The notes below the pieces were generated by a model. It saw nothing but the letters and a program-made list of their open reading frames with translations. It was not told where the DNA came from and ran no database searches. DNA of 64,000 nucleotides from Akkermansia massiliensis (GTDB taxonomy: Bacteria > Verrucomicrobiota > Verrucomicrobiia > Verrucomicrobiales > Akkermansiaceae). The stretch spans positions 1,178,001-1,242,000 of the forward strand of contig NZ_CP072036.1 of assembly GCF_018847375.1 (NCBI RefSeq). The letters run 5' to 3'. The position numbers and the translations under genes were made by a program. This document shows, in pieces, positions 10,096 to 17,572 of this stretch. Within the stretch, counting starts at the first letter, position 1. Every line of letters starts with the position of its first letter.

Positions 10096-12207
10096 ATGGA
10101 ACAGGAGCGCCACCTGCGGCGGCCGTGGCCGGAACGGACCATGGCCGCGGCTCCCCTGCTGGCTCCCGCTCTCGCCATGCTGTGCGCATGCGCGGCGGTG
10201 GACGTTTCCCCCTGGTTCTGGGGCCTCTGCCTCTGCTGGGCGCTATTGCCCTGCCTGTTCCGGGCTCCTTCCATGAGCCTGCTGGCCATTGCCCTGGCGG
10301 TGTGGGCGGCCATGCATCTGCTGGCGTATGACCGGGAATACGGGAATGTTCCCGTAGAGGCGGGAAGGACTGTCGCCATGGAGGGTTCCGTTAACGCCGT
10401 TTCCGGAAAGTCCGTGCTGTTCCGCCCGGACGGTGCCCGGTGGCTGTACGCAGTTTCCTCCCGTGGCGGGGAATGCCCCCTGGCAGTAGGAGAACGGTAC
10501 CGGATTGAGGGAGAGACATATCCGCTCCAGGCCCCGTGCGGCCCCGGCATCTTTGATCGGGAGCGGTGGGGATACCTGCACGGCATTATTGCCGGGATTC
10601 GGCTGGATGGCGCCTGCCGGGTGGGGCCGGGCGACTGGTGCAGCCGCCTCCGGGCGTTTTCCCTGCGGCTCCGGGAGGGGGCCGCAGGCCTGCTGAGGGA
10701 AGGCGCGCCGGCGGATGACGAGGCCCGGCAGGTGATGGTTTCCGCCGTGCTGGGGGACAAGACGGACGCGAAGCCGGAAACGATGGCGAAGTTTCTGGAA
10801 AGCGGCTGCATGCACGTGTTCGCCGTCAGCGGCATGCATGTGGGGGTGGCGGCCATGCTGGTTCTGGGAATGCTGAGGCTGTTGTACGTGCGCCCCCGTG
10901 CGGCGCGGCTGGCCTGCATTCCGTTGCTGGCGGTGTACGTGTTTGTGACCGGGATGTCCGCCTCCGCCCTGCGGGCCTTCATCATGGCGGCGGTCTGGCT
11001 GTTGGCGTCCGTGCTGCGCCGGAAGGGGCATCCGGCCAATATTCTGGCGCTGGCTTTCATTCTCCTTTGCCTGATGGACCCGCTCCAGGTTTTCCAGCCG
11101 GGGTTCCAGCTCTCCTTCTGCGTCTTCGCCGTGATTGTCTGCCTGGCAGGATGGAGCATCCGGGAAAGGCCCCTGTGGGCTCCGGACCCGTTCATTCCTT
11201 CCCGGATTTACAATGCGCGGGAAAAAGGCCTTGTGCGTCTGGAAAAAGCGTTCCGCGGCGCGCTGCTCATCTCCGTGGGGGCGTGGCTGATGTCCATTCC
11301 CCTGACGGCATGGCACTTCGGCACCTGGAACCTGTACGCTCCCCTGACCAATTTGTGCTTGAGCGTGCTCGTTTTTCCGCTCATGGGCGTCTCCCTGTTC
11401 GGGCTGGTGTTCGCGTGGTGCCCGTGGATTTTATGCGTCTGCAATACGGCGGCTTCCTGGATGGCCTCCGTCATGCTGGCGGTAGCCGGGGGAGTGGCTT
11501 CCCTGCCGTGCAGCTATCTTTCTTCCGCACCTCCTGCCGGGGAAAATGAAGCGGTCATCGTTCCGTTGCAGAAGGACGCCTGGTCCGCGGTCATCTCCAA
11601 TCCCGCGCTGGTCGTGGCCGCAGGAACGGAAAATGCGGTCCGGTACACCCTTCTTCCCGTATTGAAGGCGCGTGGTATCCGGCCTTCCGGCGTGCTGGCT
11701 TCCGGGAACGGCAGGGCGGAGCGCGCCGGAGTGGAAGCGCTGGCGAAGGAATATCCCGGAATCCGGAACTGGGGCGCAGCGGATGCGGAATGTTCCGTTC
11801 GGAAATGGCGGGTTCGCCCTGGAAATGAACTTGTTCTGGAAGATTTTCCCGTGCCGTTGTCCACGGGAATCCATCAGGACCGGAGCCGGGTGCTGTCGTG
11901 GAAATGCCGCAGGCGGTTCGTCCTGATGATAGGGAATGCCGGGTTTTCCTCCCTGGCGCGGGCGGCAATGACGCCGCGGGCTGATGTGCTGGTCATCGGG
12001 CACCATCCGCGCGATCCGGTGGACAGCGCCGCGTGGATCAGGGCCACGGGCGCCCGCGCGGTCATTTTCACCACGGAGCATGAATGCCCCGTGCCGGAGG
12101 GAACGGCCGTGTACCGTCTCCCGGAAACCGGAGCCATCTATTTGCGGGTGGAAGAGGAAGGCGTGCAAATCATCCCCTGGAAGGGCATGGGACGCCGTAC
12201 AGGGTAA
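10096..12207 (+). CDS. comEC: ComEC/Rec2-family DNA-uptake channel protein
   Basis: 703 residues. N-terminal membrane helices lead into a DUF4131-like extracytoplasmic domain (about 90-200). The Competence domain follows, with FAVSGMHVGVAAM, TGMSASALRAFIMA and QPGFQLSFCVF in a polytopic core. A C-terminal metallo-beta-lactamase-like segment (about 480-700) lacks the HxHxDH signature: the expected region reads VLASGNGRAERAG. ComEC translocates single-stranded DNA across the inner membrane. No other competence genes are visible. The 3' end overlaps miaB on the other strand by 38 bases. Confidence 0.88.
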   Translation: MEQERHLRRPWPERTMAAAPLLAPALAMLCACAAVDVSPWFWGLCLCWALLPCLFRAPSMSLLAIALAVWAAMHLLAYDREYGNVPVEAGRTVAMEGSVNAVSGKSVLFRPDGARWLYAVSSRGGECPLAVGERYRIEGETYPLQAPCGPGIFDRERWGYLHGIIAGIRLDGACRVGPGDWCSRLRAFSLRLREGAAGLLREGAPADDEARQVMVSAVLGDKTDAKPETMAKFLESGCMHVFAVSGMHVGVAAMLVLGMLRLLYVRPRAARLACIPLLAVYVFVTGMSASALRAFIMAAVWLLASVLRRKGHPANILALAFILLCLMDPLQVFQPGFQLSFCVFAVIVCLAGWSIRERPLWAPDPFIPSRIYNAREKGLVRLEKAFRGALLISVGAWLMSIPLTAWHFGTWNLYAPLTNLCLSVLVFPLMGVSLFGLVFAWCPWILCVCNTAASWMASVMLAVAGGVASLPCSYLSSAPPAGENEAVIVPLQKDAWSAVISNPALVVAAGTENAVRYTLLPVLKARGIRPSGVLASGNGRAERAGVEALAKEYPGIRNWGAADAECSVRKWRVRPGNELVLEDFPVPLSTGIHQDRSRVLSWKCRRRFVLMIGNAGFSSLARAAMTPRADVLVIGHHPRDPVDSAAWIRATGARAVIFTTEHECPVPEGTAVYRLPETGAIYLRVEEEGVQIIPWKGMGRRTG

Positions 12208-13546
12208 ACCCCGTGCTTTCTTCAATGCGGATGGGCAGAAGCTCTCCCGCCAGGTCCGGGGCGGCATCCACCATCACGGGCTTGTTCTGGGAGGTGCGTC
12301 CGGAGAGGCGCGCTTCATTCGTTTTGGACGGCCCTTCCAGAAGGACTTCCTGAACGGTGCCGACCAGTTCCCGGTTTTTCCGGATGGCTATTTCATTGAC
12401 CACGGCCAGCAGGTCCTGGTTGCGCGCTTCCTTCACTTCCTCCGGAATTTGTTCCTCCATGGCGGCGGCGGGAGTGCCGCGGCGCGGGGAGTAGCGGAAA
12501 ATGAAGGCGTTGTCAAACTGGACCCGTTCCACGGCCTGCCGGGTCAGCAGGTAGTCTTCCTCCGTTTCTCCGGGGAAGCCTACGATGATGTCCGTGGTGA
12601 TGGACAAATCCGGGCGCGCCTGCTTCATCCGGGCGCAAAGGTCCAGGTAGGTTTCATTCCTGTACGGCCTGCGCATCATTTTCAGGATGCGGTCACTGCC
12701 GCTCTGCATCGGGAAATGGATGTGGCTGCACAGCTTGGGCAGGTAGGTGAATGCCTGCACCAGATCCTGCCGGAAGCCGATGGGATGGGGGGAAACGAAG
12801 CGGATGCGCCGGAGGCCTTCCACCTCATGCACGGCTTCCAGCAATTGGACAAAGCCGCCCTTGCCGTCCGCCGTTTCCATCTGCCTGCCGTACCGGTTGA
12901 CGATCTGGCCCAGCAGGGTGACTTCCTTCACGCCGGCGTCCACCAGCATCTTCACCTCGTCCACCACGTCCCGGATGGGGCGGCTGCGTTCCGTGCCCCG
13001 GGTGTAGGGGACGATGCAGTAGGCACACTTCATTTCACACCCCTGCATGATGGAGACATACGCCGTGGAGCGCGCGCCGGGATTCAGGTGGTCCCGGATG
13101 CGGTTCTGGGAATCCTCCTCTTCCGCCACGTCGCACACGTGAGTGCCGGAAAAGACGGTCTGCAATTCATCCATGCGGCGTTCCTGGCGCGCGCGCAGAA
13201 TGCCGTCCACATGCTCAAACACGCGGTGGTACTTCTGGGTGCCTATCACTAGGTCCAGGCGCGGCAGTTCCTTGAATAATTCATCCTTCCTGCTCTGGGC
13301 CATGCAGCCCATCATGCCGTACACCACGTGCGGACGGTGCCGCTGCTGCTTGGCCAGAAGGCCCATCTTCCCCAGTGCCTTCTGTTCCGCCTGTTCCCGG
13401 ATGGAACAGGAATTGAACAGGATCACGTCCGCCTCATCCTCGCGGTCCGTCATGGTATAGCCTTTCTGCACGAACATGCGGGCCACCTGCTCGGAGTCCC
13501 GCTCGTTCATCTGGCACCCGTAGGTTTTGATGTAAAGCTTGGGCAT
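12170..13546 (-). CDS. miaB: tRNA-2-methylthio-N6-dimethylallyladenosine synthase
   Basis: Radical-SAM methylthiotransferase modifying A37 of tRNAs reading U-starting codons. 458 residues from 13546 (MPKLYIKTYGCQMNERDSEQ); an upstream in-frame ATG at 13591 gives an atypical extension. The N-terminal domain supplies three cysteines for the auxiliary cluster (YGCQMN, FNSCSIRE, MMGCMAQ). The radical-SAM cluster binds C170, C174 and C177 in GCEMKCAYC. A C-terminal TRAM domain follows. Motifs fit MiaB rather than RimO or MtaB. It converges on comEC with a 38-base tail overlap. Confidence 0.95.
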   Translation of the reverse strand: MPKLYIKTYGCQMNERDSEQVARMFVQKGYTMTDREDEADVILFNSCSIREQAEQKALGKMGLLAKQQRHRPHVVYGMMGCMAQSRKDELFKELPRLDLVIGTQKYHRVFEHVDGILRARQERRMDELQTVFSGTHVCDVAEEEDSQNRIRDHLNPGARSTAYVSIMQGCEMKCAYCIVPYTRGTERSRPIRDVVDEVKMLVDAGVKEVTLLGQIVNRYGRQMETADGKGGFVQLLEAVHEVEGLRRIRFVSPHPIGFRQDLVQAFTYLPKLCSHIHFPMQSGSDRILKMMRRPYRNETYLDLCARMKQARPDLSITTDIIVGFPGETEEDYLLTRQAVERVQFDNAFIFRYSPRRGTPAAAMEEQIPEEVKEARNQDLLAVVNEIAIRKNRELVGTVQEVLLEGPSKTNEARLSGRTSQNKPVMVDAAPDLAGELLPIRIEESTGFTLYGVPCPSRG

Positions 13547-13680
13547 AGGGAAAATCAGATGTTCTTTTTCAGGGTAGTTACCATATTTCAAATGTGCAGA
13601 AAATGGATTTATAATTCGAGAAAGGGTAGTCTGGACAGAGATAATGGCACGAATATGGTATTTGGTCGGAATTATATATT

Positions 13681-14223
13681 TTAATATAAATTAGGAGGTC
13701 TTCCCTTATTTTCAGAAACATTTCTTACATATCCTTCCCATTTTCCAATAAGTTGCCTCCATTCTTCACTGTTTAAATATCCAGGTACAGAATTTTCTAA
13801 ATTGAATTCCGGCAAATATGTTCCTGTAACTCCCTTTTCCAGTATACCTTCTGCAATCACTCCTTTTTCTCTTAATATCAAAATAGGTAAACCCAGTTGA
13901 AATGCCATGGCAGGCTCAATCTGGCAATAAGGACTAGTTAACCAAGTCTTTGTAAATTCATAAGAAGACTGTCCAATATCACTATCAGGTTTACTTATTC
14001 CACACTTTATCAGGTTTCTCCGAAAGGCAATAGTAATTAAACCATTAGATTCTAACATAAGCCTTCTTATAGCCGCCAAAGGTTCGTTTATATCATAATC
14101 TGTAACTCCTAGAGTTCTTGGTTCAAAACCTCTGTCTCTTAAATAGTCAATGATTAAACAAACAAAATCTTTTTGCCTTTTTAAATAGGGTTGAGGGTAA
14201 CTTAAGAAAACAGATGTTCTCAT
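13681..14223 (-). CDS. TIR-like domain protein, low GC
   Basis: 180 residues. The N-terminal strand (SVFLSYPQP), a core strand (SNGLITIAFRRN) and S97-P-Y-C100-Q-I-E103 followed by AMAFQLGLPILILRE fit a TIR or deoxyribosyltransferase-like Rossmann fold. SxxCxxE is where NAD-cleaving TIR domains carry their catalytic Glu. The C-terminus (about 130-180) is not recognised. GC is near one third by eye, against about 60% around it, which suggests transfer. It starts 11 bases after the rlmD stop with an AAGGA ribosome-binding site, so it could be read on the rlmD transcript. No partner effector is adjacent. An NADase or immune role is inference. Confidence 0.75.
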   Translation of the reverse strand: MRTSVFLSYPQPYLKRQKDFVCLIIDYLRDRGFEPRTLGVTDYDINEPLAAIRRLMLESNGLITIAFRRNLIKCGISKPDSDIGQSSYEFTKTWLTSPYCQIEPAMAFQLGLPILILREKGVIAEGILEKGVTGTYLPEFNLENSVPGYLNSEEWRQLIGKWEGYVRNVSENKGRPPNLY

Positions 14224-14234
14224 ATTTATCCTTA

Positions 14235-15458
14235 TTATAATTTTTTAGTGATTGTTGCGACACATTCCAGGTGCTTGGTCTGGGGAAACAGGTCAAAGGG
14301 CTGGACGGCGGTGACGGCGTACCCGGCCTTGTCAAACTCCGCCAGGTCCCTTATCTGCGTAGCGGGATTGCAGGAAACGTACACCACTTTTCCGGGGCCG
14401 AAGGCGAACAACTGGGTCAGGAACTCCATGCTGCATCCCTTGCGGGGCGGGTCGATTACCACGGCGGTTTTTTCCGCGGGGAAATCCACCTGGGCGAAAA
14501 TGGCTCCGGCGTCCGCCGCTAGGAATTCCGCATGTTCAATCCCGTTGCTGCGGGCATTGCTGCGCGCCCAGTCCGCGGAAGTCTCGCTGACCTCCACGCC
14601 CAGCACCTTCCTGAACTTATTCGCCAGGCTCAAGGCAAACAGGCCGGAACCGCAATAGGCGTCCACCAGGAACTCCTCCCCGTCCATGCTCGCCTGCTGG
14701 GCCACGTAATCCGTAAACAGCGGAAGAATGAAAGGATTGTTCTGGAAAAAGTCTCCCGCCAGGAAGTGGAATTCCAGACCGCCCACGCGCTCGCAGGCCA
14801 CGGCGTTGTTATTGGTGATGACGGTCCCTTCCGAGGCGCGGAGCAGGATGGTGGCGCCCCGCTTGAAACGGGCCGCTGCCTGGTAAACGCTCTTGCGGGC
14901 CAGAGGCAGGGCCTCGTTGATGCACTCCATGGCAATCGGGCACTGCGGCACGTCCACCACTTCCCTTCTGGAGCCTGCCTTCAGGAAGCCGATGGCCGGC
15001 TTGCCTCCTTCCCTGGGCTTGTCAAAATGGGGCGTAATCTTGGAACGGTAGTTGTATTGGCGGGGGGAGGCAATGGCCGGATTGACGGGCAGTTCCAGCC
15101 CTGCCTGCAAGCGGAGCAGGTCCGCCACCTGCCGGGTTTTCCAGAGAAGCTGGCGGTCGTAGGAAAAATGCTGGTACTGGCAGCCGCCGCAGGTGCCGAA
15201 CAGGCGGCAGCCGGGCTCCACGCGGTCCGGGCTGGGGTGAAGCACTTCCACCAGGTCCGCGGAGGAATAATTCTTGTCGTTGCGCCACACGCGGGCCTTC
15301 ACGCGGTCTCCCGGCAGGGCGAAGGGGACGAAAACCACCCAGCCGTCCACGCGACCGATGCCGTCGCCCGCATTGGAAAGGGCGTCAATGTCCAGTTCAA
15401 GCTCCTGGTGGTAGGAAAAAGGTTCCGGGTGGAAGCCCTTGGGAATGGTAGCAGTCAT
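14235..15458 (-). CDS. rlmD: RNA m5U methyltransferase, RlmD/TrmA family
   Basis: 407 residues. An N-terminal TRAM domain (about 15-70, with IDALSNAGDGIGRVDGW) precedes iron-sulfur cysteines C84, C90 and C93 (CRLFGTCGGC) plus a later Cys in VPQCPIAM. The SAM-binding region is VDAYCGSGLFALSLANKF. IDPPRKGC and the nucleophile Cys in VVYVSCNPAT are present. The iron-sulfur site fits 23S rRNA U1939 methylation, but related paralogues modify tRNA or U747, so the symbol is provisional. The last codons are AT-rich and abut the low-GC TIR-like gene. It probably shares a transcript with the lipoprotein gene 20 bases upstream. Confidence 0.85.
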   Translation of the reverse strand: MTATIPKGFHPEPFSYHQELELDIDALSNAGDGIGRVDGWVVFVPFALPGDRVKARVWRNDKNYSSADLVEVLHPSPDRVEPGCRLFGTCGGCQYQHFSYDRQLLWKTRQVADLLRLQAGLELPVNPAIASPRQYNYRSKITPHFDKPREGGKPAIGFLKAGSRREVVDVPQCPIAMECINEALPLARKSVYQAAARFKRGATILLRASEGTVITNNNAVACERVGGLEFHFLAGDFFQNNPFILPLFTDYVAQQASMDGEEFLVDAYCGSGLFALSLANKFRKVLGVEVSETSADWARSNARSNGIEHAEFLAADAGAIFAQVDFPAEKTAVVIDPPRKGCSMEFLTQLFAFGPGKVVYVSCNPATQIRDLAEFDKAGYAVTAVQPFDLFPQTKHLECVATITKKL

Positions 15459-15478
15459 GGTGAAGGAAAAGAAAAGGG

Positions 15479-15802
15479 TTACGGCGCGGAGGGGGTGATC
15501 AGTTTGCCGTCCAGATCATACAGCAGGGTTTCCGGCAGCCGGGGGGTGCGCAGCCCGGGGCGGAAGTCGCCAGGCAATACGGCTGGCCCCGGCACGGACT
15601 CCTCGTTCTCATCCTCCGGAAGAATGGCCGGTTTCACCGGGGCCGGGGCCCAGGGGGCGGGGCGGTCCGCTGCGGTGGTTTGTTCCGGCTGAACGGCTGG
15701 GGCGGGAGCGGGTTCCTGAGGCGCCGTTTCCTTGTTGGAGGAGCAGGAAGCGGTCCAGGCCAGCCCGGCAATCAGACAGGAGCGGATCAGGAGCTTTTTC
15801 AT
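15479..15802 (-). CDS. Small Pro-rich lipoprotein
   Basis: 107 residues from 15802 (MKKLLIRSC). A hydrophobic stretch ends in a lipobox-like TASC, so the mature protein is probably lipid-anchored at that Cys. The rest is rich in Pro, Ala and Glu with no recognisable domain, ending in LPETLLYDLDGKLITPSAP. The open frame continues far upstream into DUF3750 coding sequence, but only this start yields an export signal. It precedes rlmD by 20 bases. Function unknown. Confidence 0.65.
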   Translation of the reverse strand: MKKLLIRSCLIAGLAWTASCSSNKETAPQEPAPAPAVQPEQTTAADRPAPWAPAPVKPAILPEDENEESVPGPAVLPGDFRPGLRTPRLPETLLYDLDGKLITPSAP

Positions 15803-15915
15803 GGCGCGGATTCTTACAGCTTCATCCGCGCTTGGCAATCGAATTTCCGCTTTATTCCCCTTCTTCCCGTGTACGGGGAACGGAATAAGGGAAAAAGGCT
15901 TCCGTACCATGCGGC

Positions 15916-16845
15916 TCAAATGCGCTCGCTCGTTTTTGTCCGCGGATGGCGGAAGTGGGGGATGCGGTGCGCCTGCCTCCGCTTCCTGCGCATGTGGCGG
16001 AGCATGCGGAAGAAAATGAACCCTCCGGCGGAAAGAAGCAGCGTGACGCTCCACCAGTCCCAGCCCACAGGAGCGTCCGGCAGCCCTATGCGCCCGATCA
16101 TCGGAAGTTTAAGGGCGGGGCGCAACAGGTCAAAGCCTGCGTTCAGGCCCAGCAGGCTGACTTCCGCCCCTTCCGCCAGCCCCAGGCTGAACCCGGCGAG
16201 ACCCCATAAATTGATGCGGATGCCCGTGCCGCTTTCCGTCCGTCCGGCAATGCCGCCGGGCAGATAATCCTTCCCCACCGCATGAGGCGGAAGCTCCACC
16301 GTCAGATCCGGCACTTCCCTCATCAGCGCGGCGGTGAACGTGTTGCTGTTGGGGCCGGGAATGATCCAGTAGGTATCGGCATAGGGGTAATCCTGCGCCG
16401 TGCGGCTGATGACGGGAATGGCCTTTTCCGCCGCTGCTCCGCGCAATTCCTGAATCAATTCCGGTTCCGCGCCGAACCATTTGCGGTCCGGAATGTCCCG
16501 CGTGATGGAAACGCTGGTTCCCCGGGAGGGAAGCTGGTAGCCCATGACCTGGTACACGGTGTAAAAGCCGGCATTCTTCTCCTTCACGGCTATCCAGGTG
16601 TGCACGGCGAAATACCTGCGCCAGCCGAAGGCGCGTGCCGAATAAACCTGGACGACGGCTTCCGGTTCTTCAGCGGGTAGAGGGGCCAGGCCGCTGCTGC
16701 TGCGGTCCGCAGTTTTCCAGTCTTCCGCGGGGTGGAAATAAACCAGGGCTGCGCCCAGGAGCAGGAACGCCATGAACAGCCAGAAAACAAAGCGCCATTT
16801 ATTCCGTGAGGGGTGCCTGCGGTTATAGGGGTTGGAATGGCGCAT
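15916..16845 (-). CDS. DUF3750-family membrane protein
   Basis: About 309 residues. One N-terminal helix (FVFWLFMAFLLLGAALVYF) and one near the C-terminus (WSVTLLLSAGGFIFF) flank an extracytoplasmic DUF3750 domain recognised by VYSARAFGWRRYFAVHTWIA, DRKWFGAEPELI, DTYWIIPGPNSNTF and ELPPHAVGKDYL. The C-terminal tail is strongly basic. The start at 16845 lies 8 bases after a TATATA box. The family is widespread in Gram-negatives but its function is not established. Transcribed away from the exported thioredoxin-fold gene. Confidence 0.8.
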   Translation of the reverse strand: MRHSNPYNRRHPSRNKWRFVFWLFMAFLLLGAALVYFHPAEDWKTADRSSSGLAPLPAEEPEAVVQVYSARAFGWRRYFAVHTWIAVKEKNAGFYTVYQVMGYQLPSRGTSVSITRDIPDRKWFGAEPELIQELRGAAAEKAIPVISRTAQDYPYADTYWIIPGPNSNTFTAALMREVPDLTVELPPHAVGKDYLPGGIAGRTESGTGIRINLWGLAGFSLGLAEGAEVSLLGLNAGFDLLRPALKLPMIGRIGLPDAPVGWDWWSVTLLLSAGGFIFFRMLRHMRRKRRQAHRIPHFRHPRTKTSERI

Positions 16846-16853
16846 GGCGAATG

Positions 16854-16882
16854 TATATACCTTGAACGGCAAATGATGGCAA
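16854..16882 (-). promoter_or_regulatory. Promoter of the DUF3750 gene with almost no leader
   Basis: On the minus strand, TTGCCA (16877-16882) and TATATA (16854-16859) are 17 bases apart. The ATG follows 8 bases after the -10 box. Confidence 0.55.
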
Positions 16883-16899
16883 TGGCGGAATCTTGAAGT

Positions 16900-16927
16900 T
16901 TGACTTCTGCGCAGGGAGACTTATGGT
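16900..16927 (+). promoter_or_regulatory. Promoter of the exported thioredoxin-fold gene with almost no leader
   Basis: TTGACT (16900-16905), a 16-base spacer and TATGGT (16922-16927) precede the ATG at 16937 by 9 bases. The efp promoter at 41519 has the same spacer, -10 hexamer and distance. Confidence 0.55.
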
Positions 16928-16936
16928 TACTGTAAT

Positions 16937-17488
16937 ATGATCAAGTTTGCCGTTTCCGTGCTTTGCGCCGCCGCCGTGGCAGGCATGCTGGCTCCCGCTT
17001 CCGCCCTGGCGCAGCAGGCTCCCGTTCCAGCCGTGAATGAATCGGGCAGTCCCGCCTTTGACAAGCTGCGCAATGAGGCCATCGCCAAGAAGGTTCCCCT
17101 GGTCATCTACCTGACGGGGTCTTCCTGGTGCGTGTATTGCAACATTTTTACGGACAAGCATATCAAGGAGCGGACTTTCAAGAGGGCCTCCGGCAAAAAA
17201 TTCATCTTCTGGATGGTGGATACCAGGCAGGCCCCGGGAAGGACACCGGGTTCCTTTACCTTCCAGTTCGTTCCGGAGGAAGCGGGCAAAGTAGTAGGAT
17301 GCATAGGCTCCAAGGCCCCCTATGTCGTTTTCGGGCCTCCCGCCGTCATCATCCTGGACCCCGTTTCCGGAAAAATGATTAAGAAAATGGTAAGCCAGGG
17401 GGATATGGACAAGGAAGGCAAGTCCCTGCCCGCGGTTATCGAGGAATGCTGGAAAAACTTCCAGAAGGAAGGTCAAAAGACCGCCTGA
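16937..17488 (+). CDS. Exported thioredoxin-fold protein
   Basis: 183 residues. A signal peptide ends at about residue 26 (ASALAQQ). A thioredoxin-like domain follows with a redox-active CxxC in GSSWCVYCNIFT and the cis-Pro region FGPPAVIILDP. The WCxxC layout resembles periplasmic DsbD-gamma or DUF255-like thioredoxins that reduce or repair disulfides in exported proteins. No partner such as DsbD is adjacent. It is divergent from the DUF3750 gene, with back-to-back promoters in the shared 91-base gap. Confidence 0.82.
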   Translation: MIKFAVSVLCAAAVAGMLAPASALAQQAPVPAVNESGSPAFDKLRNEAIAKKVPLVIYLTGSSWCVYCNIFTDKHIKERTFKRASGKKFIFWMVDTRQAPGRTPGSFTFQFVPEEAGKVVGCIGSKAPYVVFGPPAVIILDPVSGKMIKKMVSQGDMDKEGKSLPAVIEECWKNFQKEGQKTA

Positions 17489-17572
17489 GCATTCGGACCC
17501 CTCCCATGAAGAAAGGAGTGAATCCGGAATGTTCATTTCCCGGGCGTTTTTCCCGCAACTGTTTTCTTTACG

